Assembly: GCA_947846985.1 (NCBI GenBank)
Contig: CANTUZ010000001.1
Location: 30,776,727 to 30,840,726, forward strand
Source: Fratercula arctica
Lineage: Eukaryota > Chordata > Aves > Charadriiformes > Alcidae
Length of the DNA stretch: 64,000 bases
Reading direction: 5' to 3'
Part shown: piece by piece, positions 1 through 12,400 of the stretch
How positions within the stretch are numbered: position 1 is the stretch's first letter
How the letters are laid out: each line of letters begins with the position of its first letter
Made by a program: the position numbers and the translations under genes
The notes under the pieces: model-generated
What the model was told of the DNA's origin: nothing
The model's database searches: none
Seen by the model: only the letters and a program-made list of their open reading frames with translations

Positions 1-302
1 CTTGGGTTAGGCCTTAAGAAATTACATTCTGTCAACATATCACACAGGAAAAGACATAGTTTCTGTAAATACGAAAACGCACTTTAAACAGAATACAGTA
101 GCAGAAAAGAATATTCACATTTATTTCTTTAAAAAATGGGAAGAAACTTGAAACACTGTGCATCAATACTGGAACCTTTTTGAGGTACTAATTATGGCTA
201 CTTTGTTAGGCACTTCTGTACAATATTTGCTTATTAACTACTGGACCAGATTTTCTTATAGAGAGAGAAATTTTATTTACTAAAAATATTAGCTCATATT
301 AC

Positions 303-421
303 CGTGCTTTGTCCTCCTTCCCCAATGCAATATACACGTAAGCGATAGGAACAACCAGGATTTAGTCGGTCGCACACGTGTTCCCTCGCACCTCCGCTGT
401 ATACTGTGTCCCATTTGTTTC
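303..421 (-). CDS. FNDC3A: FNDC3A exon: rest of FN3-4 ([17 protein letters not shown])
   Basis: This 119-nt exon enters in phase 1 and leaves in phase 0. It encodes [20 protein letters not shown], then the FN3 signature region ([20 protein letters not shown]). The acceptor is AACCTTTCAG and the donor ACG|GTAATA. It is the last FNDC3A exon inside the window. By homology the next residues, beginning the Ser-Glu-Ser-Leu-Leu region of FN3-4, lie left of base 1. Confidence 0.95.
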
Positions 422-3400
422 CTGAAAGGTTAAAAATAAGTGTGCAATGAACCAAGGTGTTATTTGCCACTCTTCAGTACCAGCCACAGCAGGTATCCTA
501 GCTTCACTAAATAAGCATGTGCCTGATGTTTATCAAAAAAATATAAGGCTTGCTTTGAGTCTCCAGAAAAAGATCCAATCATTTCATAAAGATAGTTTTC
601 TAGGTAAATTTGTGTAGATCTGCTGAAGTGAAATATCTTCCTTATTTGGTATTCACATTAACTAGGAAAGAATTTACTTTTAATGAAGTAGTTATTACTG
701 GTCCAGCAAGCACATTCAAACATCCAAACCAAATAAATAGGAAAGATACAAAAGCAAAATTTTGTATGGAAAAGAAACTTCTAGTTAATACATTCATTTT
801 GCACAATGTAACTACAGTTTACAGTTGATAAACTTGTTCCTGTATTCCTGAATGGCCGAGTACCATCTGAAATACTAATTTCATTCTTTGCTATTCAGTC
901 AGATTCTTAAATCAGATACTCTTTAGTGTTCTCTCTCTCTTTTTAAAGAGATTAAGCAGGGAACCTGGGGACTCTCAATTAGATCTCCAACAACTCAGTA
1001 CATCACAGAATTTAGAGGACTGGCAATGAAACGTAATACACAGCTCACTAAATCTGCATGAAAGCCTCAGGTAAGTCATTCCAAAAGAGACTTAACGTGG
1101 ACACACAATGGAGTAAGAAAAGTGATAGACTTTACTATCAAAAGAACAACAGCTGAGACCCCTGACAGGGCTGCCATTGCAATGTGGGGACAGTGCGCTG
1201 CCTTAATCTGACACAGCACTGGAGAAATATAAACTTTCATTCTCAGTGTGACGTTTCTGAATTTAATAAGGTTACTTAAGAGGTGTAGATTTTTAAATAA
1301 TTTAGCTGGATAGCTTTATGTCCAGTTTAGAAATACTGTTAATTTCCTTTCTGTATGAAAGGACAGAAAAGCAAGTAGCAGAGACATCCCAACTGCATCA
1401 CTGTTCTACTTTAATAGTGATAAATGGAGCACTAGTTTTTCTTTCATCTGTCACACATCCAACAAAGCTACGTGGCCCTGTCCTTTTGCCCTAAAATGTT
1501 GTGAATGTGTCATTTCATTTCCAAAACAGAATACACCTAATTAATCAGTTACACACGGAGCACCTCTTTTGACACAGAGTTTTGTGGCATCTTCTTTCTA
1601 AGCCAGAGAAAAAGAACCTCTTGTATACAAGCATCAGCATCCCTATTTTTTTAATGGCAGTCCCTTGCAATAACTTTCCCTATCATAATACACATTTTAC
1701 TCTTCCCACAGGTGCACACATGCAGAAAAAAGAACACAGCTGAATGCCAACATATGCTCCAAATATTTACCATTTAAGCCTTCAGACATTTCCACGACAT
1801 ATGTATTTATTGCTGCTCCTCCATTGTCTTTTGGCGGATCTATAAAAAACAGCAATATTCCAACTAAGCGAGGTAAATTAAATGGTTTTGTAGCTTTTAG
1901 GGAGAATTTACAAAAGGCAAAATCAACAGCTGACTGGAGACGGGTGCTTGTTTAGACAGACAGCATCCTAGCTAGCGACAGCACCCTAGTTCAGGACAGC
2001 TGCAAATTACTCAAGTTCTCCACTATGCGAGGCCACCAGCTCACAACCCAACTTTATACTCTACAGATGAAGAGTCACAAGTGAACCAGGCACTTGTCAT
2101 ATGCCACAGCAAACGTATTCCATCTGAAGTGCTGTGGAAAGCTGCCTGATTATGGTTTCAGGGACACAGATCCTAACGGTCCTGTAATTTGGACTGCAGA
2201 TAGGAAAAGATTATCATACTGATTTGCATATAAGAATATTTCAAAATTATTTAAAGACAGGCTTTCAAAAACCTAAATATTTTGTGAGAGAACAGAGGTC
2301 AGGAGTTCTACACTGAAAACATAATCTCTTAAATTTTTAATGCATCACTGGAAATTGAGTGCACTATCCTCCCTGGTACAATATTCACATACAAGACATG
2401 AACCTACAGACCTATCTTTGACATATAAACCCACTACTCTTTCTCAGAGCTGACTTAAGAGAACAAGAGAATTCAAATAATGTGGAAAACCAACATTTTG
2501 GACAAATATAAAGACAACGTGATACTTCAGCGCAGAAGGGTACTGCTGCCATAAGATTACATTGTGTATGTGCTGGATGATACGGTGTTGGCTCTTAGGC
2601 AAGGGTTACATATCATGTCACACCTGCTAAACAAAAGGAGACTTATTATATGGCACAAAGCACTTTTGTGGTTGGAAGGTAACAAATTACTCCAAGTAAA
2701 GAATAAAATCACATTAATTATCACTTATTAAAATAAAAAGAGAGTATTACTGTTCAAAATAATGACTATTGAAGGTTTTTATATATGAATAGATATTTTA
2801 GATAGTTTTCGATTTACAAATTAGGTATTTCTATTAACTTCATACATTATGTATCATTCATAAAAGATCAAGTATCAGGCCCTGATGTAGAAAGCACTCT
2901 GGAAAGATGCAAGACTAGACTTGCTGAGTACTACTTATACTCTACACAAGTAACTCTTCTTATTAATGCAAAAGAATTAACACACACTATTAAACAGAAA
3001 TAGATAAGAAGTTCAATTACCTGTGACAACAAATAAAACCTTTATCTGTTTGATTTTCTGCATCATACAGTACTGTGTCACCTTCTCCCATTTCACAGCA
3101 TAAGGCTAAAAAACCCTGAGCCTACAGAAAAGTTTCTCAAGATCCTTAGCAAATAAAAACATTTATCCATCAAAACCAAACACTTTGAAGAGACAGGCTG
3201 AACTTGGATCTTTTCTTTTGATAAAATCCCAGAAGTTTGTGGCATCTACCTTTTGTGCCAGAGAAACAGATCTTCTTAGTACACAAATTAACATTCCTAT
3301 TTTTTTAATTATTGTAGTCCCCTCCAATAACAGCCCCTATTACAATTTATATATTATTCTTCCTATTATACTGCCACCTGAACTATTTTTAATCAATATT

Positions 3401-6400
3401 TTTCTCTTAGTTCCATGAAAATCATAATGACTCAGTGACTGATGTATAACTGAAGTAAAACCTGGCCTTCTATATACGAATATATATATGTATGAACTAT
3501 TATATATATACGTAAAATACAGACAACATACTCTAAACAGAGATGGACAACATTCTTACCCCAGATTATTTTAAAACTCTGTGCGTGAATTTTTCCTTTC
3601 ACCATGGGTTTTGAAGGTACTCCAGGCTTGTCTGGACAAGTAATGTATTCTACTGTCTCACTTGGACTGCTTTTCCCTTCTGAGTTATAAGCAATGACCT
3701 GCAAATACATAAAAAATATATAAACAGAACAAATGCACTGGTTAGTGGTATGCTACTCACTGTTAATAGTAAGGTCAAATTAATTTATATGTATGCTTTG
3801 ACAGACAGCTACATAATAAATTATCACACAAGAACCAAAGCTATTATATACCTTCATTTTACATTTTCATTAGTCTCATAGTTAGAAAATCAGTATTCTG
3901 AAATTAAAGTTTCCTGCACACTGATAGCAAAAAAAAGAAACCCTAGTAATTGTGAACCTGAAAAAAAAAAATAATAAAAAATTATTTCAAAAATCAAATA
4001 ACCTTCCATATCCCCCAAATTTCAAATGTTGACGCATAAAGTTAGGCTTCTACTTAGGACACTTAAGAGTTGCCTGACTGTAAAAGGCAATCGGGATCAC
4101 ATCTGTGGGTGCTCAATATAGCACAAGGCACTTTATTTCAAGTCAAGGATCTGAAAACTTGTTTTTTTAAAGCCGTCTAAGATACTCAGAAATTAGGCAG
4201 GTCTAAGAACAACTCTTTTTTATTGGACTTGCACAATTTATCGATAACGCAATATACGCATGAGAAAAAACCTTTATAAAAGCATAGAAACAAAGGATGA
4301 AAAAGACATACGGCAAAGAGGCCACTTTTAAACTTTCACTGAAGGAACTTAGAAGTATTCAAATTTTAATTGCAATTCCCTTCCCATTGAGGTAAAAATA
4401 TTTTAATGTAATAAAGTTAAGAGCAAAAAGTGATGCTTTACTAACTGCTAAAGAAACCTGAATAACTGGGATAAACCCAGTAGAGCTCTCATGCTACTAT
4501 AGTACGTTCTTTTAAGGAAATACATTCAGAGATAAAAAAGTGTTTATATGGGTAAGTTGTATTAACAACAGCAAAGGTGAGATAAACTCTTCAGTCCCAA
4601 GGAAAATTATGGTAAAGGTTGTCACGGTAGTAATTTACAGGCACATGAAGGACAAGAAGATGATTAGATTTATCAAGGGTAAATCATGTTCGATCAACCT
4701 GAGTGCCTTCTACGATGAACCAACTTACTCAACAGATGAAGGGAGGGCTGTGGACATCATCTATCCTGATTTTAGTTTGACATGGTCTCCCACAACACCT
4801 ATGTAGACAAGCTGGTGAGATACGGACAGGACAGATGGACCAGAAGATGGCTCTGGAAAACCTGGTAGAATGCCAGGCTCAAAGGGTGGCTGTTAATAGT
4901 TCAAAGGCAAATTGGCAGCTGCTCATGATTCGATTTCCTCAGCAGTCAATACAACGTCAGATGCTGTTCAGTATCTTTATAAGTGATGTCGATGATAAGA
5001 ATGAATGCACCCTCCCCAGGTTTGCATATGACACCAAATTAGGAGCAGAGAGAGACGCTGGAAGGAAGAGCCACCTTACAGACAGACTTTGACAGGCTGG
5101 AAGATTGCATCAGCAAGAACTGTGTGAGTTTTGACAAAGGTAAATGTAAAACCTTGCACCTGGGATGGAATAATCCCAGCAGTGGTACAGTCTGGGGTCT
5201 GACTGGCTAGTCAGCTTTTCTTTTTTCAGCTCTGCTGAGAAGGACCTTGTGATCCTGGTGGAGAGCAAGCCAAATGAATCAGCAAAGCACCCTGGAGTAG
5301 CAAAGGCGAATTGTTTCATGGACTGCATCAGCAAGAATTTAGCCAGCAGAACAAAGGATGTGATTACGCCACTTTACTCAGCCCTTTTTAGGCTGGAATA
5401 CTGTGTTCAGTTTTGGTCCTCCCAATTCAAGAGAAACACTAAGAAACTGGAGAGAGCCCAGAAGAGGGCCAGCATGATGAGAGGGTTACAGAACCTGACA
5501 CAGAAAGAAAGGTTGAAGAACTTGGGTTTACTCTGCCTAGAAAAAAGGAGTTTCATGGGGGGAGATCTAACCACAGTCTTCCAATACCCAAAACGTAGTT
5601 ACAAAAGAGGTGAAAATACTCTCCTCACAAGGATCTGTGATGACCCGATAATGGGCAAGTGTGTTAGGGAGAATTCTGGCTGGATATAAGAAAAGAAATT
5701 AATCACAATGAGAACAGGTTGCCCAGAGAAGTGGTGGAATCTCACTTGCTGGAAATACTGAAGTCTCAGCTCGACAGGGCTAGGACAGAGTTGAATTGCC
5801 TAACCTAAGTCCCTGCTTTCTGCACAAGTTTGACCCAGATGATGCCCAAAAGTCCCTTCCAACCTAGACTCCTCTGTGATTCTAGGAAAACAAATTGGTG
5901 CTATTCTTAACTTTCTGGTTGTGTCTGCAGTTAGTTTACTGTGTATTCTCATTTGTTCCTAGCAAAAAACTAAACAACCTAAAGAAAGGGATTTTGGCTT
6001 TTATGTTTTAAAAATGAGCAGAATTGAAATGACAGCAGTAATGTTAGTACAGATCGAGAAAAGGAAATGTGAGCTAACGTCTCTCAGACATTAAGTCTCC
6101 CGATACAGTTTACAAGATTAACAATCATCTGGTTGTCTTTGTGCCCTTACAAATGAAGTTAAACAGACACAGTTAGGATTTACGTATTACAATAAGGTTT
6201 CCAATAGATATAAAGCTTCTTTCGAAAGCCTTAAGGAATATTACTACTAATTAAGTCTTTTTCCCATATAATAAAAATTAAAGACCTGATTAACACAACA
6301 TTTGTTTCTCCTTTATGCCCTGTGAATGAGTGAACAGAGACTTCTGTTTACTGTTAGGAAAAATAGGGTATAAACATTGATTTTTTTATTTTAATGAGAA

Positions 6401-9400
6401 ACTTAGGATGTTTAAGTTAACTACATATTGACTAGTAATGTGTAGGATTAACATGTAGGATTACTTTCAAAGGAAGACTATGATCAAGTCCTGTAAAAGC
6501 TAGTTTCAAGGTAATTAACTGTTCCTTAGTTTAAGTTCATGTGTGGCCATAACAGTCCCAGCTTGGTACAGTCCTTGGAATACAGTGTATATTTTAAATT
6601 ATTTAAATATTAAGTTATGTAAAAAACCCCCAAATACTGGAAGTTTAAACCCTATCATAACCTTTTCTGCTTAAGAAAGTAATTGTATTGACAAATGCAA
6701 AATATCTGCTATCATTTGAAAAGAAGTACTTACATGTTTTAGTGTTAACTCAAACCAAACCAACCAACCAACCCATAAACTGCTACCTTTCGTATTGCAA
6801 AGAGATGCTGTTCTTCAGCAGTTCCCAATTCTTCCTTTTGAAATAGTGTTTTAGGTGCATGCAAGATAACAGTTATCAACATTTTTTCCCTTGTAGACGG
6901 AGATGAGATTATTCTGACTCTGCTTCATACTGTGGGACATGCCTTTAGGTTTGTTCCAAAACCTGAGCAACTGTTCAAGAGTGACTTAGAATGCGCAACA
7001 GCCCAGGTTGGAAGGGACCTGAAAGATCATCTAGTCCAACCTTTCAGGGAAAAGCAAGCCTAGATGAGATCATCTAGTACCTGGTCCAGTTGTGTCTTGA
7101 AAGCATACAGTGATGGGGACTCCATCACGTCCCTGGGGAGGTTGTTCCAGTGATTGATTGTTCTTACTGTGAAAAATTTCTTTCTTATGCCAAGATGAAA
7201 CTTCTCCCAGTGCAACTTGCACCTATTGCCCCTTGTCCTCTCCATGTGGCTCCTTGTGAAGAGAGAGCCTCCCTCCTCTTTGTAGCCATCCTGTAAGTAC
7301 TGGAAAACTGTGATGAGGTCCCCCTTGAGCCTTCTCCAGGGAGGGAAGATCTAATGCCTTTAGTCCTTCCTTACAGGGCAGGTTCTCCAGCCCTTCAATC
7401 ATCTTTGTGGCCCTCCTTTGGACCCTTTCCAATCTGTCTGTCTTTTTTGAATTGTGGGGACCAGAACTGGACACAGTACTCCAGGTGTGGCCTGACAAGA
7501 GCTGAATACAGTGGGATGACCACATCTCTTATCTCTGCTAGTAATGCCCCTGCAGATGCAGCCCTGGATCCAATTTGCCTTTGTTGCTGCAGTGTTGCTC
7601 TGCTCTAGTCAGTTCATCCGCCAGGACCCCCAGGTTCCTTTCAGCAAGACCTAGCCTCTACTGGGCTCCTTGGTTATTCCGACCCAGGTGCAGGACTCTG
7701 CATTTGTTTTTGTTAAACTTCATACTGGTCTTTCTAGCCCACTCTTCTAGCCTGTCCAGGTCTCTCTGTAAGATGGCTCTCCCTTCTGATGTGCTCATCT
7801 CACCACTCAGTTTGGTGTCACCAGCAAACTTGGTGAAGGTGCTTTCAATCCCATCATCTAGATCATTTGTGAAGGTGAACAGCGTGGGGCCTCATATTTA
7901 TCCCTAGAGGATCCTACTTCTAACAGGCTGCCAGCCTGAGTAAAAACCATTGATCACCACCCTCTGAGTGTGGCCTATTGGCCAGTTCTCACTCATCTCA
8001 CAGACTATCCAGCCGGTCTGCATCTTGCCAGTTTGTCCAGGAGAAGGTTGTGGGAAACAGTGTTGAATGTTTTTCTGAAGTCCAGGTAAACAACATCCAC
8101 TACTCTCCGCAGGCCAACTGAAAGTGTTGCTTTGATGCAGAAGGTGATCAGGCTAGTCAGGCATGATTTGCCTTTGGTGTAGGCTTTTCCCAATCACCTA
8201 CTTCATTTGGCTTGTAAGAGCTTCTAGGAGGACTCTTCCATTACTTTCCCAGGGACTGAAGTAAGACTAATGGGCCTGTAGTTCCCTGGGTCCTCTTTTG
8301 GGCCCTTCTTGTAGGTGGGTATAACATTTGCCCTCTTCAAATCATCAGGGATATCCCCTGACCTCCATCACTTTTCAAATATTATAGACAGTGGCCTTGG
8401 CAACAATGCCAGCCACTTTTCTTAACATCCTGGAGTAGATTCTGACCTGGCCCATAGATTGATGTGGGTTGAGCCCTTGCAAGAGGCCACAGCCCAGCCC
8501 TTCCTCCACCACTGCTGGGTCGACATATGCCTTGTCATAGCTACTTGATCCCATGATCTGGGGTCCAGTTATGCCAGTAAAGACAGAGGCAAAGAAGGCA
8601 TTAAGAATGTCTGCTTTATTGGCACTACTTGTAATTTGGTTCCCTGTGCTGTTTAGAGTTAGGGTTAGAAGCACTTCCCTGTGCTTCTACTTACTGCTCA
8701 CATATCTGAAGAACCTTTTCTTGTTGTTCTTGACATCTTCGGCCAATTTCAGTTCTAGCTGATCCTCAGCCTTCCTGACTGTATCTCTGCACGTCCTAGC
8801 AAGGTTCTTGTAGTCCTTGATGGCTATTTGGACAGCTTTCCATAACCGGTATGCTTATTTTTTGCTTTTAACCATACCCAAAAGCTCATTGTTAAGCCAG
8901 ACTTCATCCTGAGCTAACAAGTTCAGCCCTCAAGATTTATTAGAATGGGCTCAGCAGGGTGGTAATATGAATGATTTACTAACTTGGGCTCAGTGCTATG
9001 CTAGCACTGACAAATGTTTTTTTGATCAAAGTTGCTCCTTACCCCAACACTTTCAAATGTGTTTAGAATCCATCAGAGAACCCCATAGCTACACTATTAA
9101 ATATTACCTGTGGATATGCAACAAAGACGGCAAATAAAAAAACCCAACTGCTAAGAATATTGACTTATGACCTGGAATTCAAGATACCTGCAACTGTGTT
9201 ATGCCCTTGCAGATGTTCTTATTCCTTCTGCAGAGACAATTAATGAAGCAGGCGTTCGGCTGATAGTTTTAAGAGACTGAGATTCTAAAAAACTGGCATC
9301 AAATTTGGTTTTCCTTAAAATAGGCCCTCCCCACCTCTCAGTCAATGTCAAGCTACTCTGGTAAAAAAACCCAACCCAAATATATGAAAAAAATCTTACC

Positions 9401-12400
9401 CTAAACTTGTATTTTGTACTACGCCTCAAATTCTTCACCGTGTAGGTAAGATCATCACCATCATATTTTGGCTTGAAACCATATCCCTGCAGAATTAAAT
9501 AGCATTACTTGAAACATTATATTTGCAGACCAGACCATGTAACATACTTCATACAAAGAAATTACTGTTTCAGACCATAATTGTTATGCTCCTCTAACAA
9601 AGCAGTAAGTGCACCTTCACTGTATAAACACAAGATATTGTTTTAGAGAGGGGGAAATTAATTAACCATTCTCCAATCGCAAGAGGAAAAATAACAGTGA
9701 AGAAAAACATATACAGTGTCAACAGAAACTATACCTAACACTTTCAAAGGGTAGAACAGGACTCATTTTAAAACAAAGGTGGTTAGGCAAATTCACAAAG
9801 ATAAAAGTAATTTAAAAGTCTTTGCAGCATTGGGCTTAATAACACTAATAATGAGTACTGTCACAATAAAAAGGAGAAAGCTATGTGGCTTGGTCACAGC
9901 AATGACAAGTCATTAGCTTAATTTCAGAAAATACAGTTCCTTGTAGAATATTATAGCAAAAGCAATTGTTACACTTCATACAGTAATGTATCAAACACAC
10001 ACATAGTAATCTCTTTTCTTATTAAGAATAAGTATTCTAAACTTACTGAGTTCTCATCCTCCATCTCTAATATATACGAGATTCCTTCATCTGATGGTGT
10101 TCCTGAGGGTTTTGTCCACTGTAGGGATAACCAAGTAACTCCAGCATTAATCAGCAAAGGACTTGCTGGTGCGGTTGGGGCAGTGCCTGAGGTATGATAC
10201 AGGACTTCTTCACTAAAACCACTGTTTAAAACAGACAGTATGTAAACTAACTAGACACAATAATGAATACCTAGAAATACATTATTCTTACTAAATACAG
10301 CTATGACAGTTTCTTGGACATATGCACAACTGGAAATTGCAAGCTGGTATATGCAGACGACTTAACTTGCCCATGAATCTGTCCGTAACAAAACATCTGA
10401 ACAAGGTTAACATGTTCATAATTGAAAGATTCCTTTGTATGATATAATTACAATGTTTTGCTGACCGAAATGTTTTGCTTTTTCATATAAGTCATTATTT
10501 TCAAACAGTAGAGCTCTATATGCAATAATGTACTAATACTACAGTGTCCTTCCTATTCAAAATGAAAACGTGAAGAGACATAAAAGCATATATGGGAAGA
10601 AATTTTGCTTCCCAGGCAGCAATTATGTGCTTCAAGTATACTGTGAAGTACTAATTTCTCTAGTGATTCAGAAAATAATAGAGTAATAGCCTCATTCAAT
10701 GTTAAGTTACTTTAAGAGTTGCCAAGAGTTGCCAATTGTAAAGTTGCCAATTGCAGAACAAATGAAGTAGAGTGTACACCAGTGAATCTCCTAACACAAC
10801 TGTTAACCTTATCTGATGACACTTAGATACGCCTTGAAGTGAAAATACAAATAAGTTACATTAAAAGACCTACTGTGAAACAGAGGGATGCAAAAGTCAG
10901 TAAATGGGTACTACGTTTGCACAGATGGTCTGTCATGTATCCGACTAGACTAAAAAAAACCCACCTGTTCTCTGCTGGCATTTGCTGCTTCTACATCAGA
11001 TCTGAAGAAACATTTACAGGCTTAAGAGTTACTCTAATTTTTTCAACCATATGAGACCAATGTCAAAGATGTAATTTTAGTCTAAAAGCTAGGCATTAAC
11101 TAAGTGAGCATCAGGAAGCCCTGAAAATAAAATTCTCTGTATGGCTTAAACAACAGTACTAGTTAAATACCTTGTGTGTTGGAACCTGACTTTCCTGAAA
11201 AATCTCAATATAAATACCTCAACTTCACTTTCTCTCTTACTCAACCTACATTATAATAACACAAAAGTTTTAAATTTCAGTCTGCTCTGAAGTTTTTTTG
11301 TCAATAGTAATAGCAATAACAACAACAACAACAACAATAATAATATCTTACAGACAACACATTATCAAGAGTGTTGACAAGCACCCAAAGCAGACACACA
11401 GTTTGTGTGGACATGCAGACTGCCAAACAGAGTGTGAAGCAAGAAGTGAAAAAGTGCAAAATGAGAAAACTTCTTAAATTTGGGGGGGGAACAGTAGTCT
11501 TTTTCTTGCAAAAAGTCACAAGAAAGAAAAATCTCTGAAATGAAGATGGTGTGATACATACATCAGCATCGTATAGGCAGGCTAGAGAACGCATGAAGAG
11601 AGACTAGACAAAAACTCAAATACTAAGCCTATCTCTATTCACAACAAACTATTGAAGGAGTCACCTTACAAGCAGATATAAGGTAAAAAACACCACACCT
11701 TAAACAGATTTGATCTCTTTACTTGATTGAACCACTCCAAAATACGCTGAAATCAACTAAGAGTTCCAGTGACACCCACACTTGAATGACTCTTAACAAT
11801 TAAATTAGAAGTACAATAATGCTATCTATCTTTTAAATAGATTTTAGTTTTCCAGTTTTCTTTAGCTACTTCTTCATGTGTGGTTAGAATTAAATTTAAA
11901 AATACGAGTAACTCAAAGATAAAACACCTGCTCTTGTTGGTAAAATCATTTAGACAAAATTCTGTCTCCAGATACCTAAGGTTCTCAACATTCTTCATAA
12001 GGAATAATCAGGCAGTCTACCCTAATAAATATTATTTCAAGAGAATTCTTAATTAAATAATACCATGAAGACAATAAAGCGCATCTTTACAAGGCTATGA
12101 AATATTGATTTAAAAATCTATTCGGCGTGATTAGTTTAAGAAGGGTACTTAACTGATCAGTGTCTTCTACCAGCTTACGCTGCAGCAATCTGTAATATGT
12201 GCGGTATTCCTAGAGGGTACATTTACACTCAGACGTAAAAGGGGAGCAGGAATGGAGCCTGAGCACTGGACCCTGTTTAACTGCCAGCTCACTCCCTGCC
12301 TTTTATTTTTTTGAACAGTTCCAACTAAATCTCATCAAGACGAAGTCCAGGAGCAACTCAGAATAATTAATTCCAGAAACACCATCCAGAAGGCAGTAAC

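Larger units (their letters stand above)
3699..9399 (-). other. FNDC3A intron, 5.7 kb, holding two CR1 LINEs
   Basis: More than half of this intron is CR1 sequence (4600-5886 plus orientation, 6990-8925 minus orientation), so it has grown by LINE insertion. The rest is AT-rich and featureless. Confidence 0.85.

Noticed and set aside
3010..3112. Minus-strand 34-codon frame with splice-like edges between two FNDC3A exons
   Set aside because: The flanking exons already join in phase as in mammals; including this segment would shift the frame. It also shows how easily protein-like chance frames arise here.
8655..8668. Telomere-like GTTAGGGTTAG
   Set aside because: Only two units, inside a CR1 copy; chance mutation.
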